This document shows, piece after piece, positions 56,771 to 64,000 of a DNA stretch of 64,000 nt. The position numbers and the translations under genes are program-made. The stretch comes from Limnohabitans sp. Hippo3 (GTDB lineage: Bacteria; Pseudomonadota; Gammaproteobacteria; Burkholderiales; Burkholderiaceae_C), in assembly GCF_003063665.1 (NCBI RefSeq), contig NZ_NESF01000003.1:1-64000 (forward strand), read 5' to 3'. The notes beneath the pieces were generated by a model that worked only from the letters and a program-made list of their open reading frames with translations, did not search any database and had not been told where the DNA came from. Within the stretch, counting starts at the first letter, position 1, and each line of letters starts with the position of its first letter.

Positions 56771-58027
56771 TCAGCCTTTTGGCCACGCCGCATGTGCACT
56801 GAACGCAGCGGCCGTTAGTTCGATATCTGCCCGAGAAATGCGGACTTGGCTGGCGACATCGCGCCAAGTGCCCACGACATCCATCACCTCGTCCATGATG
56901 TGCCGCCCTTGCACTGCCGTCAGACCGTAAAACGCGGCCGTGTTCAACGCGGTGCGCAAGTCAGGACGGTTGTCCATATCGTCAATGTTCAGCACATGCT
57001 CGGCTTTGTCGATGTTCGGGTTCACATCAAACGCGGGTGCCAAACGCCAGCCCGTTGAGCTCAACACAAAGCCGTGATTGCGCAAATGGTCGTCCCGATT
57101 GCCTACCGCCACATTGAACACCACGCGCCTGAACAGCTGAGACAGATCAGATTGAACAGTCTCAGCATCGCCACTGGCCCGCAGAAATTGCGCCAATTCC
57201 AGATAACTACAGCCCTCGCTTTGCTCCTTGCGCAGCAGCGTCATTGCCGATGCATAAAACCGCCGCTGACCACCGACACGGTCGAAGCGCTGCACACAAA
57301 AAGTATGAAACTCACCACCCAGACGCAACAGCTTTGCAGCAGGGACATCGATGCCTGCACGTTGGGCCATTTGATGTGTGGCGAACTCCCAAGCCCCGAC
57401 ATCACGGTCATCATCACGCGCCGGAAATTTGCCAATCCAAAGAGAGCCGTCCAGCTCTGTGAAGTTGGCCTTGGGACGCGCACCCCCCAGCGAAGAACCC
57501 GGTGCCACAAGCACTGTTAACCATTTCCGCAAAGCATCGAGATCGTCAATGCGCTTGTGAGTGAGTTGCCAAGCCACCTGCTCCAGTTCGCGCAGCGTGG
57601 TCACGGGTGGCGCTGCAAAAGCATCGTTGCTCAAAAACGCTTGCGTGCCAGATGGGCGAAACCGCAACGCCCCCTGCCGGGTCATGTCCTGCACGCCGAT
57701 CAGGAAATCCCACGCATAAAGTGTTCTGGCCTGACGCTTTTGGTCCTTGGCCAGCAAGGCCTCGCGCCGTTTCATCAGCGTTTGACCCCAGCGGTCGGGT
57801 GATGAGTCGAGAAAGACGCCAAAGTTACCCAGCTCCGGCTTGGGGAAAAACGGGTGCGCGTCCAAAGACAAATCAGGGTCCAGCGCAAAAGCCCTCGGGT
57901 CGTTCAGCCAAGCCTTGTCGTAATGAAAGCGAATCTGCCCACGGTCATGTGCCAAGTTGCCAACCAGACAAGCTGGCCCCAAATCGCAATCCAACCAGAC
58001 CTCCAGCCCATCGAATTGCCCCGTCAT
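56771..58027 (-). CDS. hipA: HipA-family serine/threonine kinase toxin
   Basis: A 418-residue PI3K-like kinase toxin. The N-subdomain has the fold entry LDSSPDRWGQTLM, the ejectable P-loop SLGGARPKAN, the catalytic loop VGNRDDHLRNHGF and the metal-binding Asp in LAPAFDVNP. HipA kinases phosphorylate aminoacyl-tRNA synthetases and induce dormancy. All key residues appear present, so it is likely active. Its start overlaps hipB by 4 bases; the gene is convergent with gyrB. Confidence 0.9.
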   Translation of the reverse strand: MTGQFDGLEVWLDCDLGPACLVGNLAHDRGQIRFHYDKAWLNDPRAFALDPDLSLDAHPFFPKPELGNFGVFLDSSPDRWGQTLMKRREALLAKDQKRQARTLYAWDFLIGVQDMTRQGALRFRPSGTQAFLSNDAFAAPPVTTLRELEQVAWQLTHKRIDDLDALRKWLTVLVAPGSSLGGARPKANFTELDGSLWIGKFPARDDDRDVGAWEFATHQMAQRAGIDVPAAKLLRLGGEFHTFCVQRFDRVGGQRRFYASAMTLLRKEQSEGCSYLELAQFLRASGDAETVQSDLSQLFRRVVFNVAVGNRDDHLRNHGFVLSSTGWRLAPAFDVNPNIDKAEHVLNIDDMDNRPDLRTALNTAAFYGLTAVQGRHIMDEVMDVVGTWRDVASQVRISRADIELTAAAFSAHAAWPKG

Positions 58028-58392
58028 GGCTGCCCCTCAGAAGTGCTGTTGGCAGCGTCGGTGGACTGCGTGCTGGCAGGGCGCTTGCGTCGCGCTGCGG
58101 GCGATGGGGCCAAAGCCAAATCCTGCAACTTGCGCCCCACTTTGTCGTCGGCGGCCAAGGCGTTGAAATCTGCCTGCAGCCCAAGCACCACCAGCACGCG
58201 CAAATAGGTGCCCAAAGTGGCACCCGCATCGCCCGCCTCGACCTTGTAGACCGAAGTGCGCGACATGCCTGCCCGCTGCGCCACCACAGCCGTGCTCAGT
58301 TTGCGGCGCAAACGCGCCAGCCGCAGGCGCTCGCCTAAGGCGCTGAGCAGTGTTTGCTCTTGAGGGAAAACAACGGGGGGCTTGCTGGACAT
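58024..58392 (-). CDS. hipB: HipB-like XRE family antitoxin
   Basis: A 122-residue DNA-binding protein. The HTH at about residues 18-75 reads GERLRLARLRRKLSTAVVAQRAGMSRTSVYKVEAGD. A basic tail rich in A/R/S follows, reaching into a Ser/Thr-rich end. It would neutralise HipA and repress the operon by binding the palindrome upstream. It is longer than E. coli HipB (88 residues). Confidence 0.88.
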   Translation of the reverse strand: MSSKPPVVFPQEQTLLSALGERLRLARLRRKLSTAVVAQRAGMSRTSVYKVEAGDAGATLGTYLRVLVVLGLQADFNALAADDKVGRKLQDLALAPSPAARRKRPASTQSTDAANSTSEGQP

Positions 58393-58844
58393 TTCGCCAT
58401 TATGGACAAAAAATAAAATAATTGTCTATTTTGAAGAAATTTTAAAAGACCATTGAGACGATTGGGCTGCAGACATGGCAAATCCAGCCCTGCAAATGAC
58501 CCCACCACCGCATCAAGCCCAAACACAATGCTCATGGGCCTGCTGCCCTGGTGCGACTGGTAGCGCACCCGGCCGTGGTACGTGAAGGGTGCCGCCTTGC
58601 CTGCTGCCAGCTTGGCGTCGCGCACAAAGAGGTGGATGTCGACGCCTAAAGCGGCGTGCCGGATGATTTCGTCGCCGCGTTTGCTGGTCGGGTCGGTGGC
58701 GTTCTGGCTTTGCCAGTGAAAGTGCGTGTCATCGATCCAGTGGTCCATGTACTTGTGCGCGTCAGCCCGGCCTTGTTTGTTGAGCGTGACCAGCAGGATG
58801 TGCGCCTTTTTGTGGGCCAGCACCACATGGCCGACTGAGAACAT
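58335..58844 (-). pseudogene. C-terminal fragment of a DUF3427-type DEAD/DEAH helicase
   Basis: About 110 residues (58844 to about 58515) show the DUF3427 pattern: LLVTLNK, HFHWQSQNATDPTSKRGDEIIRHA, HLFVRDAK, APFTYHG, SHQGSRPMSIVFGL. The full protein is normally around 1,000 residues; here the helicase and nuclease parts are missing and an in-frame stop lies just upstream. The open frame runs on into the hipB start, which is not part of the family. A degraded remnant with no ribosome site. Confidence 0.72.
58405..58426. promoter_or_regulatory. Candidate HipB operator
   Basis: The inverted repeat GACAA-N12-TTGTC lies 13 bases before the hipB start in an AT-rich stretch. Its position covers a likely -10 region, fitting autorepression. 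Confidence 0.4.
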
Positions 58845-58948
58845 TGCATTGCTAAATCAGGTGGTTGAGTATCAAGCTGGCATCGTTGAATCATCATCAA
58901 TCCGTTTAAGATCATCTCAATTCAAAAAATAAGTACTTTGGGTAACCC

Positions 58949-60937
58949 GTGCAATATTCCAATCGTTCCTTCTATTCGGCACACATCAAGGAATTTGTGA
59001 CATCAGACCCCAGCTTGGTGCTGGGTGTCCTGGCGGACAACAGCGGTTTTTCCATCGACACGACCCAGCGGGATGCTTGGCGTTCACAGATCCAAATACT
59101 CCAGCCCGCGTTAAAGGCCTTTGAAGGCCGCGGAACGGTTTTCTTTGAATTCATCGTGCCCCGTTTGGGCAAACGCATCGATGTATTGACGTTGATTGAT
59201 CACGCCATTTTTGTCATCGAGTTCAAGGTCGGAGAATCTTTATTCAACCGTGCTGCGGTGGATCAGGTTTGGGACTACGCGCTCGACCTGAAAAACTTCC
59301 ACGAGACAAGCCACCACTGCGTGATCGCCCCCATCTTGATCGCCACGCAAACACAAGGCACACGCGGTCAGATCGTCACCAGCCACCACAACGACGGTGT
59401 GCTATTCCCCATCAACACATCACCCGCGTTCTTGGCCAATACCATCGAGGATGTCTTGGCCTTTTCGTCGGGCGCCAAACTGGACGCATCCTCTTGGGCC
59501 AACGGGCGTTACCGGCCCACCCCCACGATCATCGAAGCCGCGTCCGCGCTTTACGGCAACCACTCGGTGGCCGAACTCTCACGCAACGATGCGGGTGAAA
59601 AGAACTTGGCGCAAACCTCGGTTGCCATTGCGCAGCTGATCCAAGCTTCAAAGCAACGGAAGCAAAAGGCCATTTGTTTTGTGACGGGTGTTCCCGGCGC
59701 GGGCAAAACCTTGGTTGGCTTGGACATCGCCACCAAACACATGGATGCCGAGAGCGATTTGCACAGCGTGTACCTGTCGGGCAATGGCCCATTGGTGGCC
59801 ATCCTGCGTGAAGCTTTGGTGCGCGACGAAGTGGCCCGAAAGAAAGCTGTGGGTCCAAAGTTGCGCAAGGGTGAAGCCAGAAAAGCCGTTGAAGCCTTCA
59901 TTCAAAACGTCCACCATTTCCGCGATGCGTATTTGTCGGACGAGCGGCCGCCTGTGGATCACGTGGTGATCTTTGACGAAGCACAACGCGCATGGACGTT
60001 GGAACAAACCACCCAGTTCATGGCCCGCAAAAAGGGTTACCCAGACTTCAACCGATCAGAGCCAGACTTCTTGATCTCCTGCCTTGACCGTCACCCCGAC
60101 TGGGCGGTGGTCGTTTGTTTGGTCGGCGGTGGACAAGAGATCAACACGGGTGAGGCTGGCATTGGCGAGTGGCTCAAGGCCATTCACGAGCACTACCCCG
60201 ATTGGGCGGTTCACATTTCGCCGCACCTGCAAGACTCGGAATACGGTGCAGCCGAAGCGCTGACGCAACTGAAGTCACGGGATAACGTTCACCACAACGA
60301 CGATCTGCATTTGTCGGTGTCCATGCGCTCCTTCCGCGCAGAGCATGTGTCCACCTTCGTGAAGCACTTGTTGGACCGTCGTACCGATTTGGCCCAAGCC
60401 ATGTTCCAAGACGTTCAGGCGCGCTACCCGATCGTGGTGACCCGGGATTTGGACAAGGCCAAGCGCTGGCTGCGCGACAAAGCTCGGGGCAGCGAGCGTT
60501 TCGGTATGGTGGTTTCTTCGCAAGCCGTTCGCCTGCGTCCCCACGCCATCGACGTTCGTTCACCCATGGACCCCATCCATTGGTTTTTGGACGACCGCGA
60601 TGACGTTCGGTCGTCTTTTTATCTGGAAGACGTGGCCACCGAGTTTCATGTGCAAGGTCTAGAGCTCGACTGGGCTTGTGTGGTTTGGGATGCCGACTTG
60701 CGCTTCGGCGAAACCGGCTGGGAATACCGTTCGTTTGTGGGCAACAAATGGCAAAAAATACACCTGGCGCATCGCCAGATGTATTTGAAAAATGCCTATC
60801 GGGTCTTGCTCACCCGCGCTAGGCAGGGCATGGTGATCGTGATCCCGCCCGGTGATCCCGAGGACCCCACCAGAGACCCGTCTTTTTACGATCCTATCTT
60901 TGGTTATTTGACCTCTCTGGGTATTCCCGCTGTGTGA
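58949..60937 (+). CDS. DUF2075 helicase-like ATPase with PD-(D/E)xK nuclease-like N-terminus
   Basis: A 662-residue protein. Residues 60-110 fit a PD-(D/E)xK nuclease: E67, D78 (KRIDVL), E91-x-K93 (VIEFKVG) and Q106. The DUF2075/SF1-like ATPase follows, with Walker A GVPGAGKT (247-254), Walker [12 protein letters not shown] (339-349), a [10 protein letters not shown] motif, [20 protein letters not shown] and [11 protein letters not shown] near the end. The family is unassigned biochemically; such nuclease-ATPase fusions are frequent in defence islands. It is probably a DNA- or RNA-processing enzyme. Confidence 0.82.
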   Translation: MQYSNRSFYSAHIKEFVTSDPSLVLGVLADNSGFSIDTTQRDAWRSQIQILQPALKAFEGRGTVFFEFIVPRLGKRIDVLTLIDHAIFVIEFKVGESLFNRAAVDQVWDYALDLKNFHETSHHCVIAPILIATQTQGTRGQIVTSHHNDGVLFPINTSPAFLANTIEDVLAFSSGAKLDASSWANGRYRPTPTIIEAASALYGNHSVAELSRNDAGEKNLAQTSVAIAQLIQASKQRKQKAICFVTGVPGAGKTLVGLDIATKHMDAESDLHSVYLSGNGPLVAILREALVRDEVARKKAVGPKLRKGEARKAVEAFIQNVHHFRDAYLSDERPPVDHVVIFDEAQRAWTLEQTTQFMARKKGYPDFNRSEPDFLISCLDRHPDWAVVVCLVGGGQEINTGEAGIGEWLKAIHEHYPDWAVHISPHLQDSEYGAAEALTQLKSRDNVHHNDDLHLSVSMRSFRAEHVSTFVKHLLDRRTDLAQAMFQDVQARYPIVVTRDLDKAKRWLRDKARGSERFGMVVSSQAVRLRPHAIDVRSPMDPIHWFLDDRDDVRSSFYLEDVATEFHVQGLELDWACVVWDADLRFGETGWEYRSFVGNKWQKIHLAHRQMYLKNAYRVLLTRARQGMVIVIPPGDPEDPTRDPSFYDPIFGYLTSLGIPAV

Positions 60938-60943
60938 TTGAAC

Positions 60944-61375
60944 TTATTCAATGCAATCGCTGCTTAAGGGTTCCTTGAGTTTGGCTTGTCTGCGCAAATC
61001 GTTGGGGCGGGTGTTTTGCCGGAAGGTGTCGGGTGGCCTGAAGCATTCTTCGGGCGAGACCCAGTACACCGTCCAGTCGCCATACAGCTTGCCGTCAAAG
61101 CACAGCAAGTCGCCGTTGATGGCCAAGTCCATCTGCATGTCGTGGGTGCCTGTGAACAGCTGGGCATCTGTGGGACTGACAAATTCCACATGCACCGAGC
61201 AGACGTAGGTGGTGTGAAAGTACCTGAGCGGCCCAATGGCCGGGCCATCAAAGCCCCAGCCGTGCATGGTTTGGTTGGGCGTGTCGCGGCCATGAAACAA
61301 GCCCAGATACAAGCCGGGCTTGCTGGGGCGAACGCCATAAACAGGCGTGGTGCTTGGGTTGGTTGCGGGGTGCAT
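60944..61375 (-). CDS. Uncharacterised 143-residue protein
   Basis: Starts MHPATNPSTTPVYGVRPSKPG after an excellent GGAGG site. No signal peptide or membrane helix is apparent. Aromatic and Gly-rich, with blocks such as GLYLGLFHGRDTPNQTMHGWGFDGP, LRYFHTTYVCSVHVEFVSP and LYGDWTVYWVSPEECF that suggest a compact beta-rich fold. It is convergent with the DUF2075 gene, leaving 6 bases between stops. I do not recognise the family. Confidence 0.72.
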   Translation of the reverse strand: MHPATNPSTTPVYGVRPSKPGLYLGLFHGRDTPNQTMHGWGFDGPAIGPLRYFHTTYVCSVHVEFVSPTDAQLFTGTHDMQMDLAINGDLLCFDGKLYGDWTVYWVSPEECFRPPDTFRQNTRPNDLRRQAKLKEPLSSDCIE

Positions 61376-61552
61376 GTTGCCTCCATGTGAGTGAGGCAAT
61401 TAGCTTAAAAAATGAGCGCAAATTTGTGTACCAGGGCTTTGCCTGGGGTGCGGTGGGTTGTTCATTTAGCTCGGTGGTGGATGGCTACAACGACGACCTG
61501 TGTGACCTGATTGGCATACCATGCCATTCCTGTTTCAAGAAGGAGCCCTCCC

Positions 61553-61831
61553 ATGCTCACCCGAAATGTCGTGCTGACAGACCATCAAGCTGCGCTGGTC
61601 GAACAGCTGGTCTTGAGTGGTCGTTACCAGAATGCAAGTGAGGTCTTGCGCGAGGGGTTGCGCCTGGTGGAGCAACGAGACGCCGAAGACGCTTATCGGC
61701 TTAAGGCTCTGCGACGAGCTGCCCACGAGGGCATTGTCGATATCGATTCAGGGCGCTTCAAAACTTTTGAATCCAAGCAGGGCCTGCGCGAGCACTTGCA
61801 GGGTATTGGTGCAAAAGCCCGCACTGTCTAA
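61553..61831 (+). CDS. parD: ParD-like antitoxin
   Basis: A 92-residue ribbon-helix-helix antitoxin: MLTRNVVLTDHQAALVEQLVLSGRYQNASEVLREGLRLVEQRD is the ParD CC2985-type N-terminus. A linker and an acidic/basic C-terminal tail for toxin binding follow. A clear AAGGAG precedes the ATG. It appears intact, but the toxin gene behind it is broken. Confidence 0.9.
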   Translation: MLTRNVVLTDHQAALVEQLVLSGRYQNASEVLREGLRLVEQRDAEDAYRLKALRRAAHEGIVDIDSGRFKTFESKQGLREHLQGIGAKARTV

Positions 61832-61967
61832 TGAACCCGGTGTGGGCAGTCGGGTTGGCAGAAAGGGCCGACATTTGGTGATTTTCAGGATGGCGGACGG
61901 TCAAGCCATCGATGTCATCCGCTTGCTTCATGACAGCATGGATTTGGCCAAGCATTTGCCGGATTGA
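61831..61967 (+). pseudogene. ParE-like toxin with an internal deletion and frame change
   Basis: Overlapping the parD stop (TAATG), an ATG at 61831 reads MNPVWAVGLAERADIW, a plausible ParE N-terminus, then stops at once. In another frame HLVIFRMADGQAIDVIRLLHDSMDLAKHL follows, the normal ParE C-terminus. The two parts meet around GACATTTGGTGATTTTC, so about 50 residues are missing and the frame is shifted. No functional toxin is expected. Confidence 0.75.
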
Positions 61968-61994
61968 ATGGCGACTGTTGATATCGGGTGACGA

Positions 61995-62162
61995 TCAATC
62001 CAGCCCATCCACCACCATCACCCCCCGCAGCACCACCCCAAAGCTTTGAAAACCTTGCGCGTCCCATTGGGTGCTGCTGTCAATGTTGTCGTGTTGGTGG
62101 CCGTGCACCGTCATGCGCACGCCCATGCGGCGGGCCAGGGTGTCCAGTTCTTTGAAGCCGTG
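61995..62162 (-). pseudogene. Duplicated 3' fragment of the metallophosphoesterase gene
   Basis: This stretch is about 85-90% identical by eye to 62772-62929, the last 50 codons of the metallophosphoesterase gene, including its stop region (ending ...RGVMVVDGLD here). Similarity ends abruptly near 62162. It has no start codon or ribosome site. Together with the real gene it flanks the fitAB-like module. Confidence 0.85.
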
Positions 62163-62182
62163 TTAGCGCAGCTTGTGGGCGC

Positions 62183-62479
62183 TCAGTGTTGAACTGTCCA
62201 AGGATTGATCACGGTCAGCCCCGCAGCCTCAAAGGGACTGGCGTCTCGCGTAGCCACGATGAGGCCATGACGCTTGGCTGTTGCAGCGATGTAACCGTCA
62301 GCGGTCGAGATGGCTAGGCCTTGGGTGCGGGCCGTCGAAAGGATGTCTGCATAGGCCTGCGATGCGCTGGCGTCAAAAGGCAGGATTTTTTGCTCTAGGC
62401 CAAGGTGCAGGGTTTCTTTTCTCTCGCCCACTGGCAGCTTCAGCGACTTAGAGATGACGCTGGTTTCGAACAGGATCAT
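62183..62479 (-). CDS. FitB/VapC-like PIN toxin, apparently shortened
   Basis: A 98-residue PIN-domain protein, against about 139 normally. The C-terminal half is intact: ASQAYADILSTARTQG, AISTADGYIAATAKRHG, ATRDASPFEAAGL, VINPW. The N-terminus MILFETSVISKSLK has Glu in place of the first catalytic Asp (family: LDTNVIS), and about 40 residues containing the central catalytic Glu (VAEL region) are absent. Probably an inactive toxin. It overlaps its antitoxin by 4 bases. Confidence 0.8.
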   Translation of the reverse strand: MILFETSVISKSLKLPVGERKETLHLGLEQKILPFDASASQAYADILSTARTQGLAISTADGYIAATAKRHGLIVATRDASPFEAAGLTVINPWTVQH

Positions 62480-62715
62480 TCAAATACGATGGGTTTTGCC
62501 GGTGCCTTGTCTCGCTCAATGACCAACTCAAAGCCGCCAGCTTGTTGGCCAATTTCGGCCAGCAGAGATCCCAGCTGGATACGCCCTTCCGGGCGGGCAG
62601 CTTGCTCCAGAATGGCACGCACTTCGGCTTCTGTGCTGCGCCCGGCCAATGTGGCACGCACGCGCAGTGCCCTGAGGGTTTCTTCGGGCAAGTTGCGGAT
62701 GGTGATGGACAACAT
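62476..62715 (-). CDS. FitA/VapB-like ribbon-helix-helix antitoxin
   Basis: A 79-residue antitoxin starting MLSITIRNLPEETLRALRVRAT, followed by GRSTEAEVRAILEQAARP. This is the FitA-type Arc/MetJ fold with an acidic C-terminal toxin-binding tail. GAGACC precedes the ATG at good distance. The sequence is complete and likely still functional as a DNA-binding protein. Confidence 0.88.
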   Translation of the reverse strand: MLSITIRNLPEETLRALRVRATLAGRSTEAEVRAILEQAARPEGRIQLGSLLAEIGQQAGGFELVIERDKAPAKPIVFE

Positions 62716-62771
62716 GGCAAGGTCTCCTTGGGCAAGGTGTGAATGATATGAAAATCAAAATTTCATTTCAA

Positions 62772-63443
62772 TCAATCCATCACCATCACCCCCCGCAGCC
62801 CCACCCCAAAGCTCTGAAATCCTTGCGCGTCCCAATGGGCGCTGCTGTCAATGTTGTCGTGCTGGTGGCCGTGCACCGTCATGCGCACGCCCATGCGGCG
62901 GGCCAGTGAGTCCAACTCGGCAAAGCCGTGCTCGTGGTAGCCGGGCGCTTCGTGGGTGATGAGGATGTCGGCTTGTAGCGTGGCCAGTTGTTCCACCTCG
63001 TCGGGGTAGATGGTGGACCAGTGCTTGAGGTGCACGCTGCCTTGCCAGCGGTCTTGGCGCGGGGTGACGCGGGCGTGCGCTTCGCGGTTGCGAAACTTGG
63101 GCGCTTGTGCGTCTTTGGGGTACCACACCGCACCGCGAAACACACCGCCCAGCCCGGCGATGCGCGTGCCGCAGGGCAGCTTGACCACACGGCCGTGCAG
63201 GCTGCGCTCGCTCACTTCGTCGTGCCAGACGTTGCCAAAGGTGTCCGCATGGTCGGTGTCGTGGTTGCCGTGGATGAACCAGACCCGCTCCCAAATCGCT
63301 TCCAGCTCGATGTGCAACGGCCGGGCTGGCTCCAGATCGCCCAGCAGGATGACGGCGCGGGCGTGGGTTTGCAAGGCGGCATCGATGATGTGCTGCCATT
63401 GGCCGTGCGGGTCGCCGCAGAAGAGGATGGGGCCGGGGTGCAT
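62772..63443 (-). CDS. Metallophosphoesterase
   Basis: A 223-residue calcineurin-like phosphoesterase. The metal-binding series is GDPHGQW, LGDLEPAR, HGNHDTD, ITHEAPGYH and VHGHQHD. Each normal motif residue is present, with Pro replacing the usual middle residue of GDxHG. Substrate is unknown. Its 3' end has been copied to 61995-62162. It ends 56 bases upstream of the antitoxin gene start, so it may read into that module. Confidence 0.9.
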   Translation of the reverse strand: MHPGPILFCGDPHGQWQHIIDAALQTHARAVILLGDLEPARPLHIELEAIWERVWFIHGNHDTDHADTFGNVWHDEVSERSLHGRVVKLPCGTRIAGLGGVFRGAVWYPKDAQAPKFRNREAHARVTPRQDRWQGSVHLKHWSTIYPDEVEQLATLQADILITHEAPGYHEHGFAELDSLARRMGVRMTVHGHQHDNIDSSAHWDAQGFQSFGVGLRGVMVMD

Positions 63444-63450
63444 GGGGTTA

Positions 63451-64000
63451 TCAATCGCTCAGCAATTCCACATAGGCTTGGTAGCTGTAATGACGGTTCT
63501 TTTTTTGCCCGGTCTGCTCGACCACGATGCCTAGCTTTTCCAGTGTTTTGACCGCTGCATTGGCTGTGGGGAACGTGGTTCCCAGTTTTTCGCAGACTTG
63601 ATCGATGGAAAAAATGGGCATCAGTGGCAAGAGTTCAAACAGGCGAAGACTGGCTGGCGTGATGCGGGGCTCTTGGAGCAGGCGACGGCGGTCGGTGTTG
63701 ATCAGGCGGGCCAATGCGACGATCCCACGCTCAGCGGTGTCTGCTGCGCGAGCAACACCTTCCAGGAAAAAAGCCACCCAGCCTTCCCAGTCGCCATCCG
63801 TGCGGACTGCAGAAAGTCGTCGGTAGTATTCGGTTTGATGCTGTTTGAGGTAGGCGCTCACGTAAACCAAGGGCTCTGACAACAAGCCCCATTGCTCCAT
63901 GAGTGCGGCAATCAGCAATCGCCCAATGCGTCCATTGCCATCCAAAAAGGGGTGAATGGTTTCAAACTGAACGTGCACGAGCCCAATGCGCACCAGAGGC
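63451..64000 (-). CDS. Fic family protein, 5' part outside the window
   Basis: Only the last about 180 residues are present. The Fic motif IHPFLDGNGRIGRLLIAAL is at the visible N-terminal side, followed by helices and a winged-helix-like C-terminus (FSIDQVCEKLGTTFPTANAAVKTLEKLGIV). Fic enzymes AMPylate protein targets. The gene continues past 64000 and ends 8 bases upstream of the metallophosphoesterase start, so they are likely co-transcribed. The inhibitory motif would lie in the missing part. Confidence 0.9.
   Translation of the reverse strand, partial: PLVRIGLVHVQFETIHPFLDGNGRIGRLLIAALMEQWGLLSEPLVYVSAYLKQHQTEYYRRLSAVRTDGDWEGWVAFFLEGVARAADTAERGIVALARLINTDRRRLLQEPRITPASLRLFELLPLMPIFSIDQVCEKLGTTFPTANAAVKTLEKLGIVVEQTGQKKNRHYSYQAYVELLSD

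Overview
The window is high-GC, densely coded DNA from a betaproteobacterium, most likely a freshwater-type member of Burkholderiales/Comamonadaceae (Limnohabitans, Rhodoferax and Polaromonas are the kind of genus I would expect). This is inferred from gene content: two Bug/TctC-type tricarboxylate receptors, metX-metW, the order mnmE-yidC-yidD-rnpA-rpmH | dnaA-dnaN-gyrB, and an 867-residue GyrB. No rRNA, tRNA or CRISPR array was recognised.

Layout. 1-4.2 kb: an SDR, a NIPSNAP protein, an M20 deacetylase (argE-like), a Bug receptor and a universal stress protein. 4.4-7.2 kb (minus): LigB-type dioxygenase, cytochrome b561 and two YceI proteins. 7.5-12.4 kb: dehydrogenases, a LysR regulator and two aldehyde dehydrogenases. 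12.4-16 kb: pyrrolidone peptidase, a c-type cytochrome, an MpaB-type protein, an unknown protein and a lipocalin. 16-21.8 kb: a catabolic cluster with SDR, PEP-mutase/isocitrate-lyase-family enzyme, Bug receptor, FadR-type regulator, FAD monooxygenase and DUF2783 protein. 22-22.7 kb: higBA. 22.9-28.5 kb (minus): a likely operon metX-metW-MFS-AMP phosphorylase-like-PRPP synthetase-like behind an apparent SAM-II riboswitch and terminator. 28.6-32 kb: formate/nitrite channel, GDT1-family transporter, amtB and a glycine-rich RNA-binding protein. 32.2-37.7 kb: lptC-kdsC-kdsD, a KefB-type antiporter, apt and a cupin. 37.8-44.8 kb (minus): acyl-CoA ligase, 3-hydroxybutyrate-dehydrogenase-like SDR and a complete Liv-type ABC importer. 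45-46.6 kb: PAS-LuxR regulator and fatty acid desaturase. 46.9-56.7 kb: the chromosomal origin region.

56.7-64 kb is an accessory island beside gyrB. It holds hipBA, a fragment of a DUF3427 helicase, a large DUF2075 protein with an apparent PD-(D/E)xK nuclease N-terminus, two toxin-antitoxin modules whose toxins look broken while the antitoxins are intact, a partial duplication of a metallophosphoesterase gene, and a Fic protein cut by the window end.

Regulatory and repeat highlights: the SAM-II aptamer before metX; two matching 21-bp LysR-type inverted repeats; an FNR-type box between the GDT1-family gene and amtB; palindromes in the higBA and hipBA promoters and before the FAD monooxygenase; and two dispersed REP-like repeat families, one copy of which lies in frame inside a coding sequence.
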